A stretch of DNA of 64,000 nucleotides from DATAEE01 sp036258175 (GTDB taxonomy: Bacteria > Acidobacteriota > Vicinamibacteria > Vicinamibacterales > 2-12-FULL-66-21). The notes under the pieces were generated by a model. That model saw only the letters and a program-made list of their open reading frames with translations. It was not told where the DNA came from and did no database searches. Within the stretch, counting starts at the first letter, position 1. Every line of letters begins with the position of its first letter. This document shows positions 42,801 to 50,634 of this stretch, in pieces. The position numbers were made by a program, and so were the translations under genes. Location: NCBI GenBank assembly GCA_036258175.1, contig DATAEE010000141.1, positions 78,708 through 142,707 on the forward strand, written 5' to 3'.

Positions 42801-44102
42801 ATGAGAGTGCTCGTGGTCGGCGCCGGCGCGCGCGAACACGCGCTCGCCTGGACGCTTGCGCGCGAGCCCCGCGTCGAGGTCGTCGTGGCGCCCGGCAATG
42901 CCGGGACTGCGCGCGTCGCGCGCACGGTGAGCACCGCCGTCGATCCGCCGTCACTTCTCGCGCTCGCCGAGCGCGAGCGCATCGATCTCACGATCGTTGG
43001 GCCCGAACAGCCGCTTGAGCGGGGCGTGGTCGATCTGTTCGTTTCGCGCGGCCTTCGAATCTTCGGTCCGTCGAGTGCCGCCGCGCGCCTCGAAACGAGC
43101 AAGGTCTTCGCGAAGCAGTTCATGGAACGGCACCGCGTCCCGACCGCGCGCTGTCGGATCGCCGACAACGCCGATGACGCGCTGACGATTGCCGGTGGTG
43201 GCGAGCTCGGCTGGCCGCTCGTCGTCAAGGCGGACGGCCTCGCTGCCGGTAAGGGAGTCGTGATCGCGGACAGTCGGCCGGATGCGGAACGCGCGATCCG
43301 TGCCGCTATGATCGATCGTTCGTTTGGCGACGCAGGGATGAGGATCGTGCTCGAGGAGTGCATGCGCGGGACTGAGGCCTCGTTCTTTGCGATCTGCGAC
43401 GGGCGTCGCGCGTTGCCCCTCATTTCGGCGCAGGACCACAAGCGGGCGTACGACGACGATCGTGGGCCTAACACCGGTGGCATGGGGGCGTTCGCGCCGA
43501 GCCCTCTGGTGACGCCGGCGATTGCAGATCGCGTCATGCGCGAGATCGTGCAGCCCGTCGTCGAAGGCATGCGCGAGCTGGGCCACGAATATCGCGGTTT
43601 CCTCTACGTCGGACTCATGTTGACCGACGAGGGCCCGAAAGTCGTCGAGTTCAACGTTCGTTTCGGCGATCCGGAGGCGCAGGTTGTTCTGCCGCTGCTC
43701 GACAGCGAACTCGCGCCGGTCCTCGACGCCGCGGCGGCGGGAGATCTCGGCTCCTCGACCTGTCGATTCTCCGATGAGGTCGCGGTTGGTGTGGTCCTGG
43801 CTTCGGGAGGTTACCCGGGCGAGATCAGGACTGGTTACCGGATTGAAGGTCTCGACGCCGTCGGGTCCGCAGACCGGGACGTCGTCGTTTTCCACGCCGG
43901 TACAACCGAACGGGACGGCCGGATCGTTACGACGGGGGGACGCGTGCTGACCGTCGTGGGACGAGGCACGACCTACGCGGAAGCGATCCAGCGCGCGTAC
44001 GCAGGCGTGTCGCGGATCTCATTCGAGAACGTGCAGTATCGTACTGACATCGGTCGCAGAGCGCTGGCGTTTGAAACGAAGGTGGAAACTGAATGCCCTT
44101 AG
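42801..44102 (+). CDS. purD: Phosphoribosylamine-glycine ligase
   Basis: The ATP-grasp enzyme makes GAR, step two of purine synthesis. The 433-residue protein has VLVVGAGAREHALAW, NAGTA, TIVGPEQPLERGVVDLF, KADGLAAGKGVVI, the ATP-grasp loop DHKRAYDDDRGPNTGGMGAF, EFNVRFGDPEAQVVLPLL and the C-terminal VVLASGGYPG. The ATG at 42801 begins exactly at the first beta strand. It overlaps purE by 10 bases. Confidence 0.96.
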   Translation: MRVLVVGAGAREHALAWTLAREPRVEVVVAPGNAGTARVARTVSTAVDPPSLLALAERERIDLTIVGPEQPLERGVVDLFVSRGLRIFGPSSAAARLETSKVFAKQFMERHRVPTARCRIADNADDALTIAGGGELGWPLVVKADGLAAGKGVVIADSRPDAERAIRAAMIDRSFGDAGMRIVLEECMRGTEASFFAICDGRRALPLISAQDHKRAYDDDRGPNTGGMGAFAPSPLVTPAIADRVMREIVQPVVEGMRELGHEYRGFLYVGLMLTDEGPKVVEFNVRFGDPEAQVVLPLLDSELAPVLDAAAAGDLGSSTCRFSDEVAVGVVLASGGYPGEIRTGYRIEGLDAVGSADRDVVVFHAGTTERDGRIVTTGGRVLTVVGRGTTYAEAIQRAYAGVSRISFENVQYRTDIGRRALAFETKVETECP

Positions 44103-44584
44103 ACGTCCTCATCCTGATGGGCTCCGACTCGGATGCGCCGGTGATGCAGTCGGCCGTCGACATCCTGCGCGAGCTCGGTGTGTCGTGTGAGATGACGGTT
44201 GCCTCAGCACACCGGTCACCGGAGCGCGTGACGCGGCTCGTCCGTGAAGCGCCGGGTCGCGGCGTAAAGGCATTCATCGTCGGCGCGGGCGCCGCAGCGC
44301 ATCTCGCCGGCGTCGTTGCCGCACACACGACGATGCCGGTCATCGGCGTGCCCATCGATTCATCGGCGCTGAAAGGGCTCGACGCGCTGCTTTCAACCGT
44401 ACAGATGCCCCCTGGTGTCCCGGTGGCGACGGTGTCGATTGGGAAGCCGGGCGCAACCAACGCCGGCGTCCTCGCGGCGCAGATCCTTGCCGTTGGCGAC
44501 CCAAACCTTCGCGGCCGGCTCGACGCGTATAAAAAGAAGTTGGCGGATAAGGTGGAGGAAGCCGCCAAGAAACTGTCTTCCTAG
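44093..44584 (+). CDS. purE: 5-(carboxyamino)imidazole ribonucleotide mutase
   Basis: The 163-residue enzyme shows the class-I PurE signature MGSDSDAPVMQSA, SAHRSPERV with the catalytic histidine, AFIVGAGAAAHLAGVVAAHT, VIGVPIDSSALKGLDALLS and SIGKPGATNAGVLAAQIL. It converts N5-CAIR to CAIR. The partner purK is not in the window. It overlaps purD and ends at a short hairpin (44586-44603). Confidence 0.95.
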   Translation: MPLDVLILMGSDSDAPVMQSAVDILRELGVSCEMTVASAHRSPERVTRLVREAPGRGVKAFIVGAGAAAHLAGVVAAHTTMPVIGVPIDSSALKGLDALLSTVQMPPGVPVATVSIGKPGATNAGVLAAQILAVGDPNLRGRLDAYKKKLADKVEEAAKKLSS

Positions 44585-44585
44585 C

Positions 44586-44603
44586 GCCGCCCTTTAGGGC
44601 TGC
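44586..44603. repeat. Short REP-like hairpin (TTTA-loop variant)
   Basis: GCCGCCC and GGGCTGC flank TTTA with one mismatch in the stem. It starts 2 bases after the purE stop codon and ends 7 bases before the mtaB start. It resembles the CCTTCAGG hairpins at 17780, 25633 and 63599. Confidence 0.5.
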
Positions 44604-44610
44604 ATCGTCA

Positions 44611-45813
44611 ATGAAATACAGCGTCATCACCTTCGGCTGTCGCGTCAATCAAGCCGACTCGTTGAATATCGAGTCTGAGCTCTGCGCGCACGGCGCGGAG
44701 GCCGCCGCGACACCCGAAGCGGCCGATCTCGTCATCGTCAATACCTGTTCGGTCACGGCGTCCGCCGATCAGGGGGCGCGACAGACGATCCGCCGCGTTG
44801 CGCGGATAAACCCCAGCGCTCGAATCGTTGCCACCGGGTGCTACGCGTCACGCTGTGCGGACGATCTCGCCACCTTGCCCAACGTGCTGCACGTTGTGCG
44901 GAACGACGACAAAGAAAAGCTGGTTGCCCTGTTGGAGCTCGGGGACGGGCCGTGCGGTGCGCCGATTGCGCCCGGCATCGCGGGCCGCACCGCCTGGACA
45001 CTGCGAGTCCAGACGGGCTGCGACGAGACATGCAGTTACTGCATCATCCCGACGACCCGGGGGCGAGGCAGGAGCGCACCGGTTGCTCATGTTCTCGCGG
45101 AAGTCGAGCGTGTCGTGGCGTCGGGGTTCAAGGAGCTTGCGATCACAGGCGTCCACCTCGGTTCGTATGGCCGCGATCTCACTCCGCCGTCGAGCCTGTT
45201 CGAACTGCTGGTCGCGCTCAGCGCCACATCGAAAGACGTCCTCTTTCGCGTCAGCTCGCTCGAGCCGATGGACTGTACGCCTGAGATCGTCGAGCTCATC
45301 GCAGCGTCGCCCGGGCTGGCGCCGCACTTCCATCTGCCCTTGCAGCACGCGAGCGATCGCATGCTTTCCGCCATGCGCCGTCCGTACTCAGCCGCCTATT
45401 ACGCGGGTTTGGTGGAGTCGATCCGGCGCCGGATGCCTCACGCGGCAATTGGCTCGGACGTCATCGTCGGCTTTCCGAGTGAAGCGGACGCGGACTTCGA
45501 CGAACTCGTCCGGTATCTAGAATCGTCGCCGCTGACGCACATTCACGTGTTCCCCTATTCAGATCGTCCCGGTACCGAAGCCGCTCGAATCCGGGAGAAG
45601 GTCCCCGGCCCAGTCGTTCGGGCTCGCGGCCAGCGAGTCCGCGAGATCGGCTCCAACCTCGGGTCGCGATTCCGCGCTTCACAGGCGGGCGCCGTTCGCC
45701 GTGGCTTGACGCTCGAGGATGGCACGCTCGTCGTCACGGACAATTTCCTCAAAATCAGGATCCCGCCAGGGCTGGCGCGAAATACATGGACGAGTGTCGT
45801 CGTCGGCGAATGA
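44611..45813 (+). CDS. mtaB: tRNA methylthiotransferase, MtaB-like
   Basis: The radical-SAM enzyme adds a methylthio group to threonylcarbamoyl-adenosine 37 in tRNAs. The 400-residue protein has the UPF0004 domain with its three cysteines (FGCRVNQAD, VNTCSVTA, ATGCYASR), the radical-SAM cluster CDETCSYCIIP, GVHLGSYG, and HFHLPLQHASDRMLSAMRRPYS (in part), IGSDVIVGFPSE and PYSDRPGTEA. The TRAM domain at the C-terminus appears short. It lies 27 bases after purE. Confidence 0.92.
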   Translation: MKYSVITFGCRVNQADSLNIESELCAHGAEAAATPEAADLVIVNTCSVTASADQGARQTIRRVARINPSARIVATGCYASRCADDLATLPNVLHVVRNDDKEKLVALLELGDGPCGAPIAPGIAGRTAWTLRVQTGCDETCSYCIIPTTRGRGRSAPVAHVLAEVERVVASGFKELAITGVHLGSYGRDLTPPSSLFELLVALSATSKDVLFRVSSLEPMDCTPEIVELIAASPGLAPHFHLPLQHASDRMLSAMRRPYSAAYYAGLVESIRRRMPHAAIGSDVIVGFPSEADADFDELVRYLESSPLTHIHVFPYSDRPGTEAARIREKVPGPVVRARGQRVREIGSNLGSRFRASQAGAVRRGLTLEDGTLVVTDNFLKIRIPPGLARNTWTSVVVGE

Positions 45814-45815
45814 CG

Positions 45816-46874
45816 CTACATCAGCCTTGCGGCTCGCTGACCGGCTGACGGGGCGGGGCCCTCGACAATCAGCTGACCGCACGCCGCGCGGATGTCGCGG
45901 CCGCGGCTCTTCCGGACCGACACGGTCAGACCGCGGTCCGCGAGCGCCTTTGCGAATGCGTTGACGCGGTCGTCTGACGGGCGTTCGAACGGGATACCGG
46001 CTGCCTCGTTGAGTGGAATCAGGTTCACCTTGCCCTTGATGCCGTGCAGGAGCGCCACGAGCCGGCGGGCATCCGCCGGCGTGTCGTTGTCGCCAGCCAG
46101 GAGCACGTATTCGAACGTGATTCGGCGCCGGCGTTTCAGCGGAAACGCGCGGCACGCGTCGACGAGATCCTGGAGGCCGTATTTCCGGTTGACCGGCACG
46201 AGCGCGTCCCGCTGGTCCTCTGTCGTGGAGTGAAGCGAGATCGCGAGGTTCGGCATCAGTTGCTCCTGGCCGAGCCGCGCGAGCGCCGGGAGCACGCCGA
46301 CCGTCGAAAGCGTGATCCGGCGCTCCGGCAGCGCGAGCCCGTGCTCGTCGTTGAGAATCCGCAGCGCCTTCATCGTCTCGTCGTAGTTGTGCAGCGGCTC
46401 ACCCATGCCCATCAGGACGATATTGAATGGTTTGCCGAGGAGATTCGTCTCGCCGAGGAGCACGCGCACCTGGCCGGTAATCTCTCCTGCGCTGAGGTTG
46501 CGCGTGAGTCCCATCTTGCCGGTCAGGCAGAACGCACACTTCATCGCACATCCGACCTGCGTCGAAATGCAGAACGTATCGGCGGGCGTGTCAGGAATGT
46601 AGACCGATTCAACGTATCGGCCGTCCGCCAGTTTGAGCAGAAACTTCGTCGTGCCGTCGAGGGAGACGTCTTTTTGCGCGACCAGCGGCGCGGAAACGGT
46701 TGCGGATCGGCTCAGCTCGGCGCGCAGCGGCCGCGGAAGGTCCGACATGTGCGCGAAGTCGGCGACGCCGCGCCGGTAAATCCAAGCGAAGAGCTGACGG
46801 GCATGGTACGCTGGGTATCCGCGCGCCGTGAGCGCGGCTTCGAGATCCGACCGCTCGAGCTCCACGAGATCCAT
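45816..46874 (-). CDS. rlmN: Dual-specificity RNA methyltransferase RlmN
   Basis: The radical-SAM enzyme methylates C2 of adenosine 2503 in 23S rRNA and of A37 in some tRNAs. The product has 352 residues from the ATG of MDLVELERSDLEAAL with GAGG just upstream; the open frame extends much further but lies antisense to the peptidase gene. Motifs: QLFAWIYRRG, STQVGCAMKCAFCLTGKMG (cluster cysteines), GMGEPLHNYD, SLHSTTEDQRD, and SRGRDIRAACGQL with the catalytic cysteine. It is convergent with mtaB, two bases apart. Confidence 0.95.
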   Translation of the reverse strand: MDLVELERSDLEAALTARGYPAYHARQLFAWIYRRGVADFAHMSDLPRPLRAELSRSATVSAPLVAQKDVSLDGTTKFLLKLADGRYVESVYIPDTPADTFCISTQVGCAMKCAFCLTGKMGLTRNLSAGEITGQVRVLLGETNLLGKPFNIVLMGMGEPLHNYDETMKALRILNDEHGLALPERRITLSTVGVLPALARLGQEQLMPNLAISLHSTTEDQRDALVPVNRKYGLQDLVDACRAFPLKRRRRITFEYVLLAGDNDTPADARRLVALLHGIKGKVNLIPLNEAAGIPFERPSDDRVNAFAKALADRGLTVSVRKSRGRDIRAACGQLIVEGPAPSAGQRAARLM

Positions 46875-46899
46875 CGCCTCATTAATTGTACGGTGACGA

Positions 46900-46928
46900 T
46901 TGAACTCGACGGGAACGCGTGGTATCAT
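46900..46928 (+). promoter_or_regulatory. Sigma-70-type promoter for the M16 peptidase-pur operon
   Basis: TTGAAC (46900-46905), a 17-base spacer and TATCAT (46923-46928) lie 63 bases before the M16 peptidase ATG. It is the only good promoter seen upstream of the long run of genes from 46992 to 57187. Confidence 0.75.
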
Positions 46929-46991
46929 GCGTTTTTCCAGGCCGCTCGATAAGCCCTTCTGAACCAACAGGTTGCGCGGCGAACCGCTACG

Positions 46992-48251
46992 ATGGTCACA
47001 CGAGAGGTTTTGGACGGCGGTCTTCGTCTCATCACTGAGTCGATGCCGCATGTCCGGTCGGTGACGATCGGTGTGTGGCTCTGTCGCGGGTCCCGCCACG
47101 AATCTGACGAGCAAGCCGGCATCGCGCACTTCGTCGAGCACATGCTCTTCAAGGGCACGGAGCGGCGGAGCGCCGAGGACATCGCGCAGGAAATCGATTC
47201 GATCGGCGGACAGCTCGACGCGTTCACCGCGAAAGAGTACGCGAGTTATTACATCAAGGTCCTCGACGAGCATCTTCCGATTGCGGTCGATCTGCTGTCC
47301 GACATCGTCCGCCGGCCGAAGTTCGAGGAAGCGGAGATCGAGCGCGAGAAGAAGGTGATCCTCGAAGAGATCAAAATGGTCGAGGACACGCCGGACGATC
47401 TCGTTCACGAGGTCTTCTCGCAGCATTTCTGGGAGGGCCATCCGCTGGGGCGGCCGATACTCGGCACGGCGGAGACGGTGCAGGCGCTCACGGTCGGGAC
47501 ACTCCGTCAATATTTCCGTTCCGCGTATGTCGCGCCGAATCTCATCGTCGCCGCCGCCGGCAACGTGGACCACGCGCGGGTCCGCGATCTGATCACCGCA
47601 GCTTTCAAGGATGTCCCGCGCGAAGGTGAGCCACTCGCCGATCAACCGCCGAGAGTCGTTCCGCCGCTCATCATCCGCACCAAGGAGCTGGAGCAAAGCC
47701 ACATCTGCATGGGGACGACGGGGTATCCGCAGAAACATGACGATCGCTACGTCAGCTACATTCTGAACACGCTGCTCGGCGGGTCGATGAGCTCGCGGCT
47801 CTTTCAGAATGTTCGCGAGAAGCGCGGGCTGGCCTACGCGGTGTTCAGCGGCCTCAGCTCGTATCGTGACGCCGGGTCGCTGACCGTTTACGCGGGCTGC
47901 GGCAATGAAGCCGTTGGCGAGGTCACCGACCTCGTGGTGGAGGAGTTGCGCGGTCTGAAGCGGACGCCCGTCCCCGACTCGGAGCTCCGGCGGTCCAAGG
48001 ATCACCTCAAAGGCAGCCTCATGCTGTCGCTCGAGAACACCGCGAGCCGGATGTCGCACCTCGCGCGGCAGGAGATCTACTTCGATCGTCATTTCGGGCT
48101 CGACGAGACGCTGGCGGGCGTGGAGCGCGTGACGTCCGATGACATCCAGCGCGTCGCCCGAGACCTGTTTTCGAACGGCGCGCTCGGCGCAACCGTGCTC
48201 GGCCCGCAGAACGGACAGACCCTGACGCGCGAACGGCTCAACCTGGGATGA
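46992..48251 (+). CDS. M16 family zinc peptidase
   Basis: The 419-residue protein has the inverted zinc motif HFVEH (residues ~46-50) with the downstream glutamate in VILEEIKMVEDTPDD, and the C-terminal domain RRSKDHLKGSLMLSLENTASRM typical of the mitochondrial-processing-peptidase/PqqL-like group. LGGSMSSRLFQNVREKRGLAY is also diagnostic. It degrades or processes peptides; the substrate is unknown. The stop overlaps the purB start as ATGA, so it is coupled to purine synthesis genes. Confidence 0.93.
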   Translation: MVTREVLDGGLRLITESMPHVRSVTIGVWLCRGSRHESDEQAGIAHFVEHMLFKGTERRSAEDIAQEIDSIGGQLDAFTAKEYASYYIKVLDEHLPIAVDLLSDIVRRPKFEEAEIEREKKVILEEIKMVEDTPDDLVHEVFSQHFWEGHPLGRPILGTAETVQALTVGTLRQYFRSAYVAPNLIVAAAGNVDHARVRDLITAAFKDVPREGEPLADQPPRVVPPLIIRTKELEQSHICMGTTGYPQKHDDRYVSYILNTLLGGSMSSRLFQNVREKRGLAYAVFSGLSSYRDAGSLTVYAGCGNEAVGEVTDLVVEELRGLKRTPVPDSELRRSKDHLKGSLMLSLENTASRMSHLARQEIYFDRHFGLDETLAGVERVTSDDIQRVARDLFSNGALGATVLGPQNGQTLTRERLNLG

Positions 48252-49660
48252 TTCCGCGCTACACCAATCCGGAAATGGGCGCCCTCTGGAGCGACGCCCG
48301 CCGCTATGGGACCTGGCTTGCCGTTGAAATCGCCGCGGCAGAGGCTACCGCCGAGGCGGGGATCGTGCCGGCGGAGGCCGCGCGAGACATCCGCGATCGA
48401 GCACGCGCCATCGACATCGCGCAGCTCGTCCTAAGAATCGACGAAATCGAGCGGACCACACAGCACGACGTCATCGCCTTCACGACCGCGGTCGCGGAGG
48501 TCATCGGTCCCTCGGCTCGCTGGCTTCACTTCGGCCTGACCTCGTCCGACGTGCTCGACACGGCGCTCGCGATCCAGATACGCGATGCCAGCGACATCAT
48601 CCTGAAGCTGCTCGATGGTCTGGCGTCTGCCATCCGCGCGCGCGCGGAAGAGCATCGCCGGACTCCGATGATCGGCCGCACGCACGGCGTCCATGCAGAG
48701 CCGATGACGTTCGGCCTGAAGCTGGCGCTCTGGTACGCCGAAGTGCAGCGCGATATCGTTCGCATGCGCCGGGCACGCGACGTGACGAGCGTCGGGAAGA
48801 TCTCCGGTGCTGTCGGGACGTTCGCGCATCTCGACCCGGCAATCGAGGCGCGGGTCTGCACCCGCCTCGGGCTCGAGCCGGCGCCGGTTTCGTCGCAGGT
48901 TCTTCAGCGCGATCGCCACGCGGAGCTGATGGCGACGCTGGCGATCGTCGCCGCCTCGCTCGAGAAGTTTGCGCTGGAGATTCGCGGGCTACAGAAGACG
49001 GAGATCGGAGAGGTCGAGGAGCCGTTCGGCAAGGGGCAGAAAGGCTCGTCCGCGATGCCCCACAAGCGGAACCCCATCGGGTGCGAGCAGATTTGCGGGC
49101 TCGCGCGATTGCTTCGGGGCAACGCGATGGCGGCGATGGAGAACATCGCGCTCTGGCACGAGCGAGACATCTCGCATTCGGCGGTCGAGCGCGTCATCCT
49201 GCCCGACAGCTTCATCGCGCTCGACCATATGCTGCGCCGGTTCACGCGGATCGTCTCTGGCATGGTGGTGTATCCCGAACGAATGCGCGAGAACCTCGAG
49301 CGGTCGCGCGGCGTCGTCTTTTCGGGTACGGTCCTCCTCGAGCTGGCGCGCCGCGCCGTCTCGCGCGAACAGGCGTACGAATGGGTCCAGCGGAACGCGA
49401 TGCGATCGTTTCATGAGGAGACTGATTTCAAGCGCTTGCTGCTCGCTGATCCGGACGTCACCCGCGTCCTGACGCCGTCCGAGATCGAGCGCGCGTTCAA
49501 TCTGGACGACCAGCTCCGCAACGTGGACCGCATCTTCGAACGCGTGTTCCTCGACGGCGGTGCACGGAAGCGGGAGGACGTTGGAATCGGCGCGCCGAAC
49601 GAGAGTGAGGCGTGGCAGGCGCTGGGGGTGGGGCCCCAGCGCAAAGGAAAGAAAGATTAG
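48248..49660 (+). CDS. purB: Adenylosuccinate lyase
   Basis: The enzyme acts twice in AMP synthesis, releasing fumarate. The 470-residue protein has the fumarase-superfamily elements TQHDVIAFTTAVAE, HFGLTSSDVLDTALA, GRTHGVHAEPMTFGLK with the catalytic histidine, and SSAMPHKRNPIGCEQI with the mobile-loop serine. Residues ~445-470 are encoded by a 66-bp element also present before purF, and are not part of the conserved fold. The ATG overlaps the peptidase stop, and purS follows immediately. Confidence 0.95.
   Translation: MIPRYTNPEMGALWSDARRYGTWLAVEIAAAEATAEAGIVPAEAARDIRDRARAIDIAQLVLRIDEIERTTQHDVIAFTTAVAEVIGPSARWLHFGLTSSDVLDTALAIQIRDASDIILKLLDGLASAIRARAEEHRRTPMIGRTHGVHAEPMTFGLKLALWYAEVQRDIVRMRRARDVTSVGKISGAVGTFAHLDPAIEARVCTRLGLEPAPVSSQVLQRDRHAELMATLAIVAASLEKFALEIRGLQKTEIGEVEEPFGKGQKGSSAMPHKRNPIGCEQICGLARLLRGNAMAAMENIALWHERDISHSAVERVILPDSFIALDHMLRRFTRIVSGMVVYPERMRENLERSRGVVFSGTVLLELARRAVSREQAYEWVQRNAMRSFHEETDFKRLLLADPDVTRVLTPSEIERAFNLDDQLRNVDRIFERVFLDGGARKREDVGIGAPNESEAWQALGVGPQRKGKKD
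49580..49645. repeat. 66-bp element, copy 1 (3' end of purB)
   Basis: It is 57 of 66 bases identical to the copy at 52882-52947, without gaps. A 9-base stem GCGCTGGGG (49619-49627) with CCCCAGCGC (49634-49642) forms at its 3' end. Two stem pairs differ between the copies by compensatory changes. It ends 15 bases before the purS start codon. Confidence 0.85.
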
Positions 49661-49900
49661 ATGCGCGCCCGTGTTTTCGTTACGTTGAAACCATCGGTGT
49701 TCGACCCGCAGGGGCGAACGATCGCTGAGGCGCTTCACTCCCTGGGCTACGGCGGAGTGACGGACGTCCGCCAGGGCAAGTACTTCGAGCTGGATCTTCA
49801 GGCCGGCTCGGCCGACGAAGCGAAATCACTGGCGGCGGAAGTGGCCGACAAACTGCTGGCCAATCCGGTCATCGAGTCGTACCGAATCGAAGTGGGCTGA
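49661..49900 (+). CDS. purS: Phosphoribosylformylglycinamidine synthase subunit PurS
   Basis: The 79-residue small subunit of FGAM synthase has the full family pattern: RVFVTLKPSVFDPQGRTIAEAL, GYGGVTDVRQGKYFELDL and LLANPVIESYRIEV. It bridges PurL and PurQ for ammonia transfer. The ATG directly follows the purB TAG, with AGGAAAG upstream; purQ begins 2 bases after its stop. Confidence 0.95.
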   Translation: MRARVFVTLKPSVFDPQGRTIAEALHSLGYGGVTDVRQGKYFELDLQAGSADEAKSLAAEVADKLLANPVIESYRIEVG

Positions 49901-49902
49901 AT

Positions 49903-50634
49903 ATGGCAAAGTTCGGCGTCGTCGTTTTTCCAGGTTCTAACTGCGATCGCGACGCACACGATGCGGTCACCTACGTGCTCGGCCAGCGGGCCGAGTACCT
50001 CTGGCACAAGGATACGAGCCTGCGCGGCTCGGACGTGCTGATCCTGCCAGGCGGGTTTGCCCACGGCGATTACCTTCGTACGGGCGCCATCGCGCGGTTC
50101 TCTCCGATCATGTCCGCCGTCAACGGGTTCGCCGCAGCGGGCGGACCGGTGTTGGGTATCTGTAACGGCTTTCAGATTCTGCTCGAAGCGGGGCTGCTGC
50201 CTGGCGCCATGCTGAGGAACCGTGGGTTGAAGTTCATCTGCGAGGATGTGTTCCTCCGCGTCGACCAGAACGACACGCCCTTCACCATCGGCTGCGCGCC
50301 CGGACAGGTGCTGCGCGTTCCTATCAACCACGGCGAAGGGAATTACTACGCTGAGCCGGCGCTGCTGGCCCGCCTGGAATCGGAACGTCGCGTCGTGTTC
50401 CGGTATTGTTCGGCGCGCGGCGACGTCACCGATACGTCGAATCCAAACGGCTCGGCGAACGCAATTGCTGGAATCTGCAGCGAGCGCCGGAACGTCGTCG
50501 GGATGATGCCGCACCCCGAACGGGCCTGCGAGTCGCCGCTCGGAAGCGAGGACGGCCGCATCCTTTTCGAATCGGTCCTGAAAGCTCTTGCCGGCGATGC
50601 GCAGGTGGCGCGCGCGGCAGAACCTGTTCGATGA
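49903..50634 (+). CDS. purQ: Phosphoribosylformylglycinamidine synthase subunit PurQ
   Basis: The 243-residue class-I glutamine amidotransferase has GVVVFPGSNCDRDAHDAV, LPGGFAHGDYLRTGAIARF, the nucleophile elbow GICNGFQILLEAGLLPGA with Cys, NHGEGNYYA and the His-Glu pair in MMPHPERACE. It supplies ammonia to PurL. The stop overlaps purL as ATGA. Confidence 0.96.
   Translation: MAKFGVVVFPGSNCDRDAHDAVTYVLGQRAEYLWHKDTSLRGSDVLILPGGFAHGDYLRTGAIARFSPIMSAVNGFAAAGGPVLGICNGFQILLEAGLLPGAMLRNRGLKFICEDVFLRVDQNDTPFTIGCAPGQVLRVPINHGEGNYYAEPALLARLESERRVVFRYCSARGDVTDTSNPNGSANAIAGICSERRNVVGMMPHPERACESPLGSEDGRILFESVLKALAGDAQVARAAEPVR

Noticed and set aside
44093..44584. PurE as a class II enzyme because purK is missing here
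   Set aside because: The residues match the class-I pattern by eye and purK may lie elsewhere; a 64-kb window cannot show absence.
46875..48092. Long open frame on the minus strand that extends rlmN by about 400 codons
   Set aside because: It is antisense to the M16 peptidase gene, has no family motif and results from GC-rich codon structure. The rlmN start at 46874 has a ribosome site and gives a normal length.
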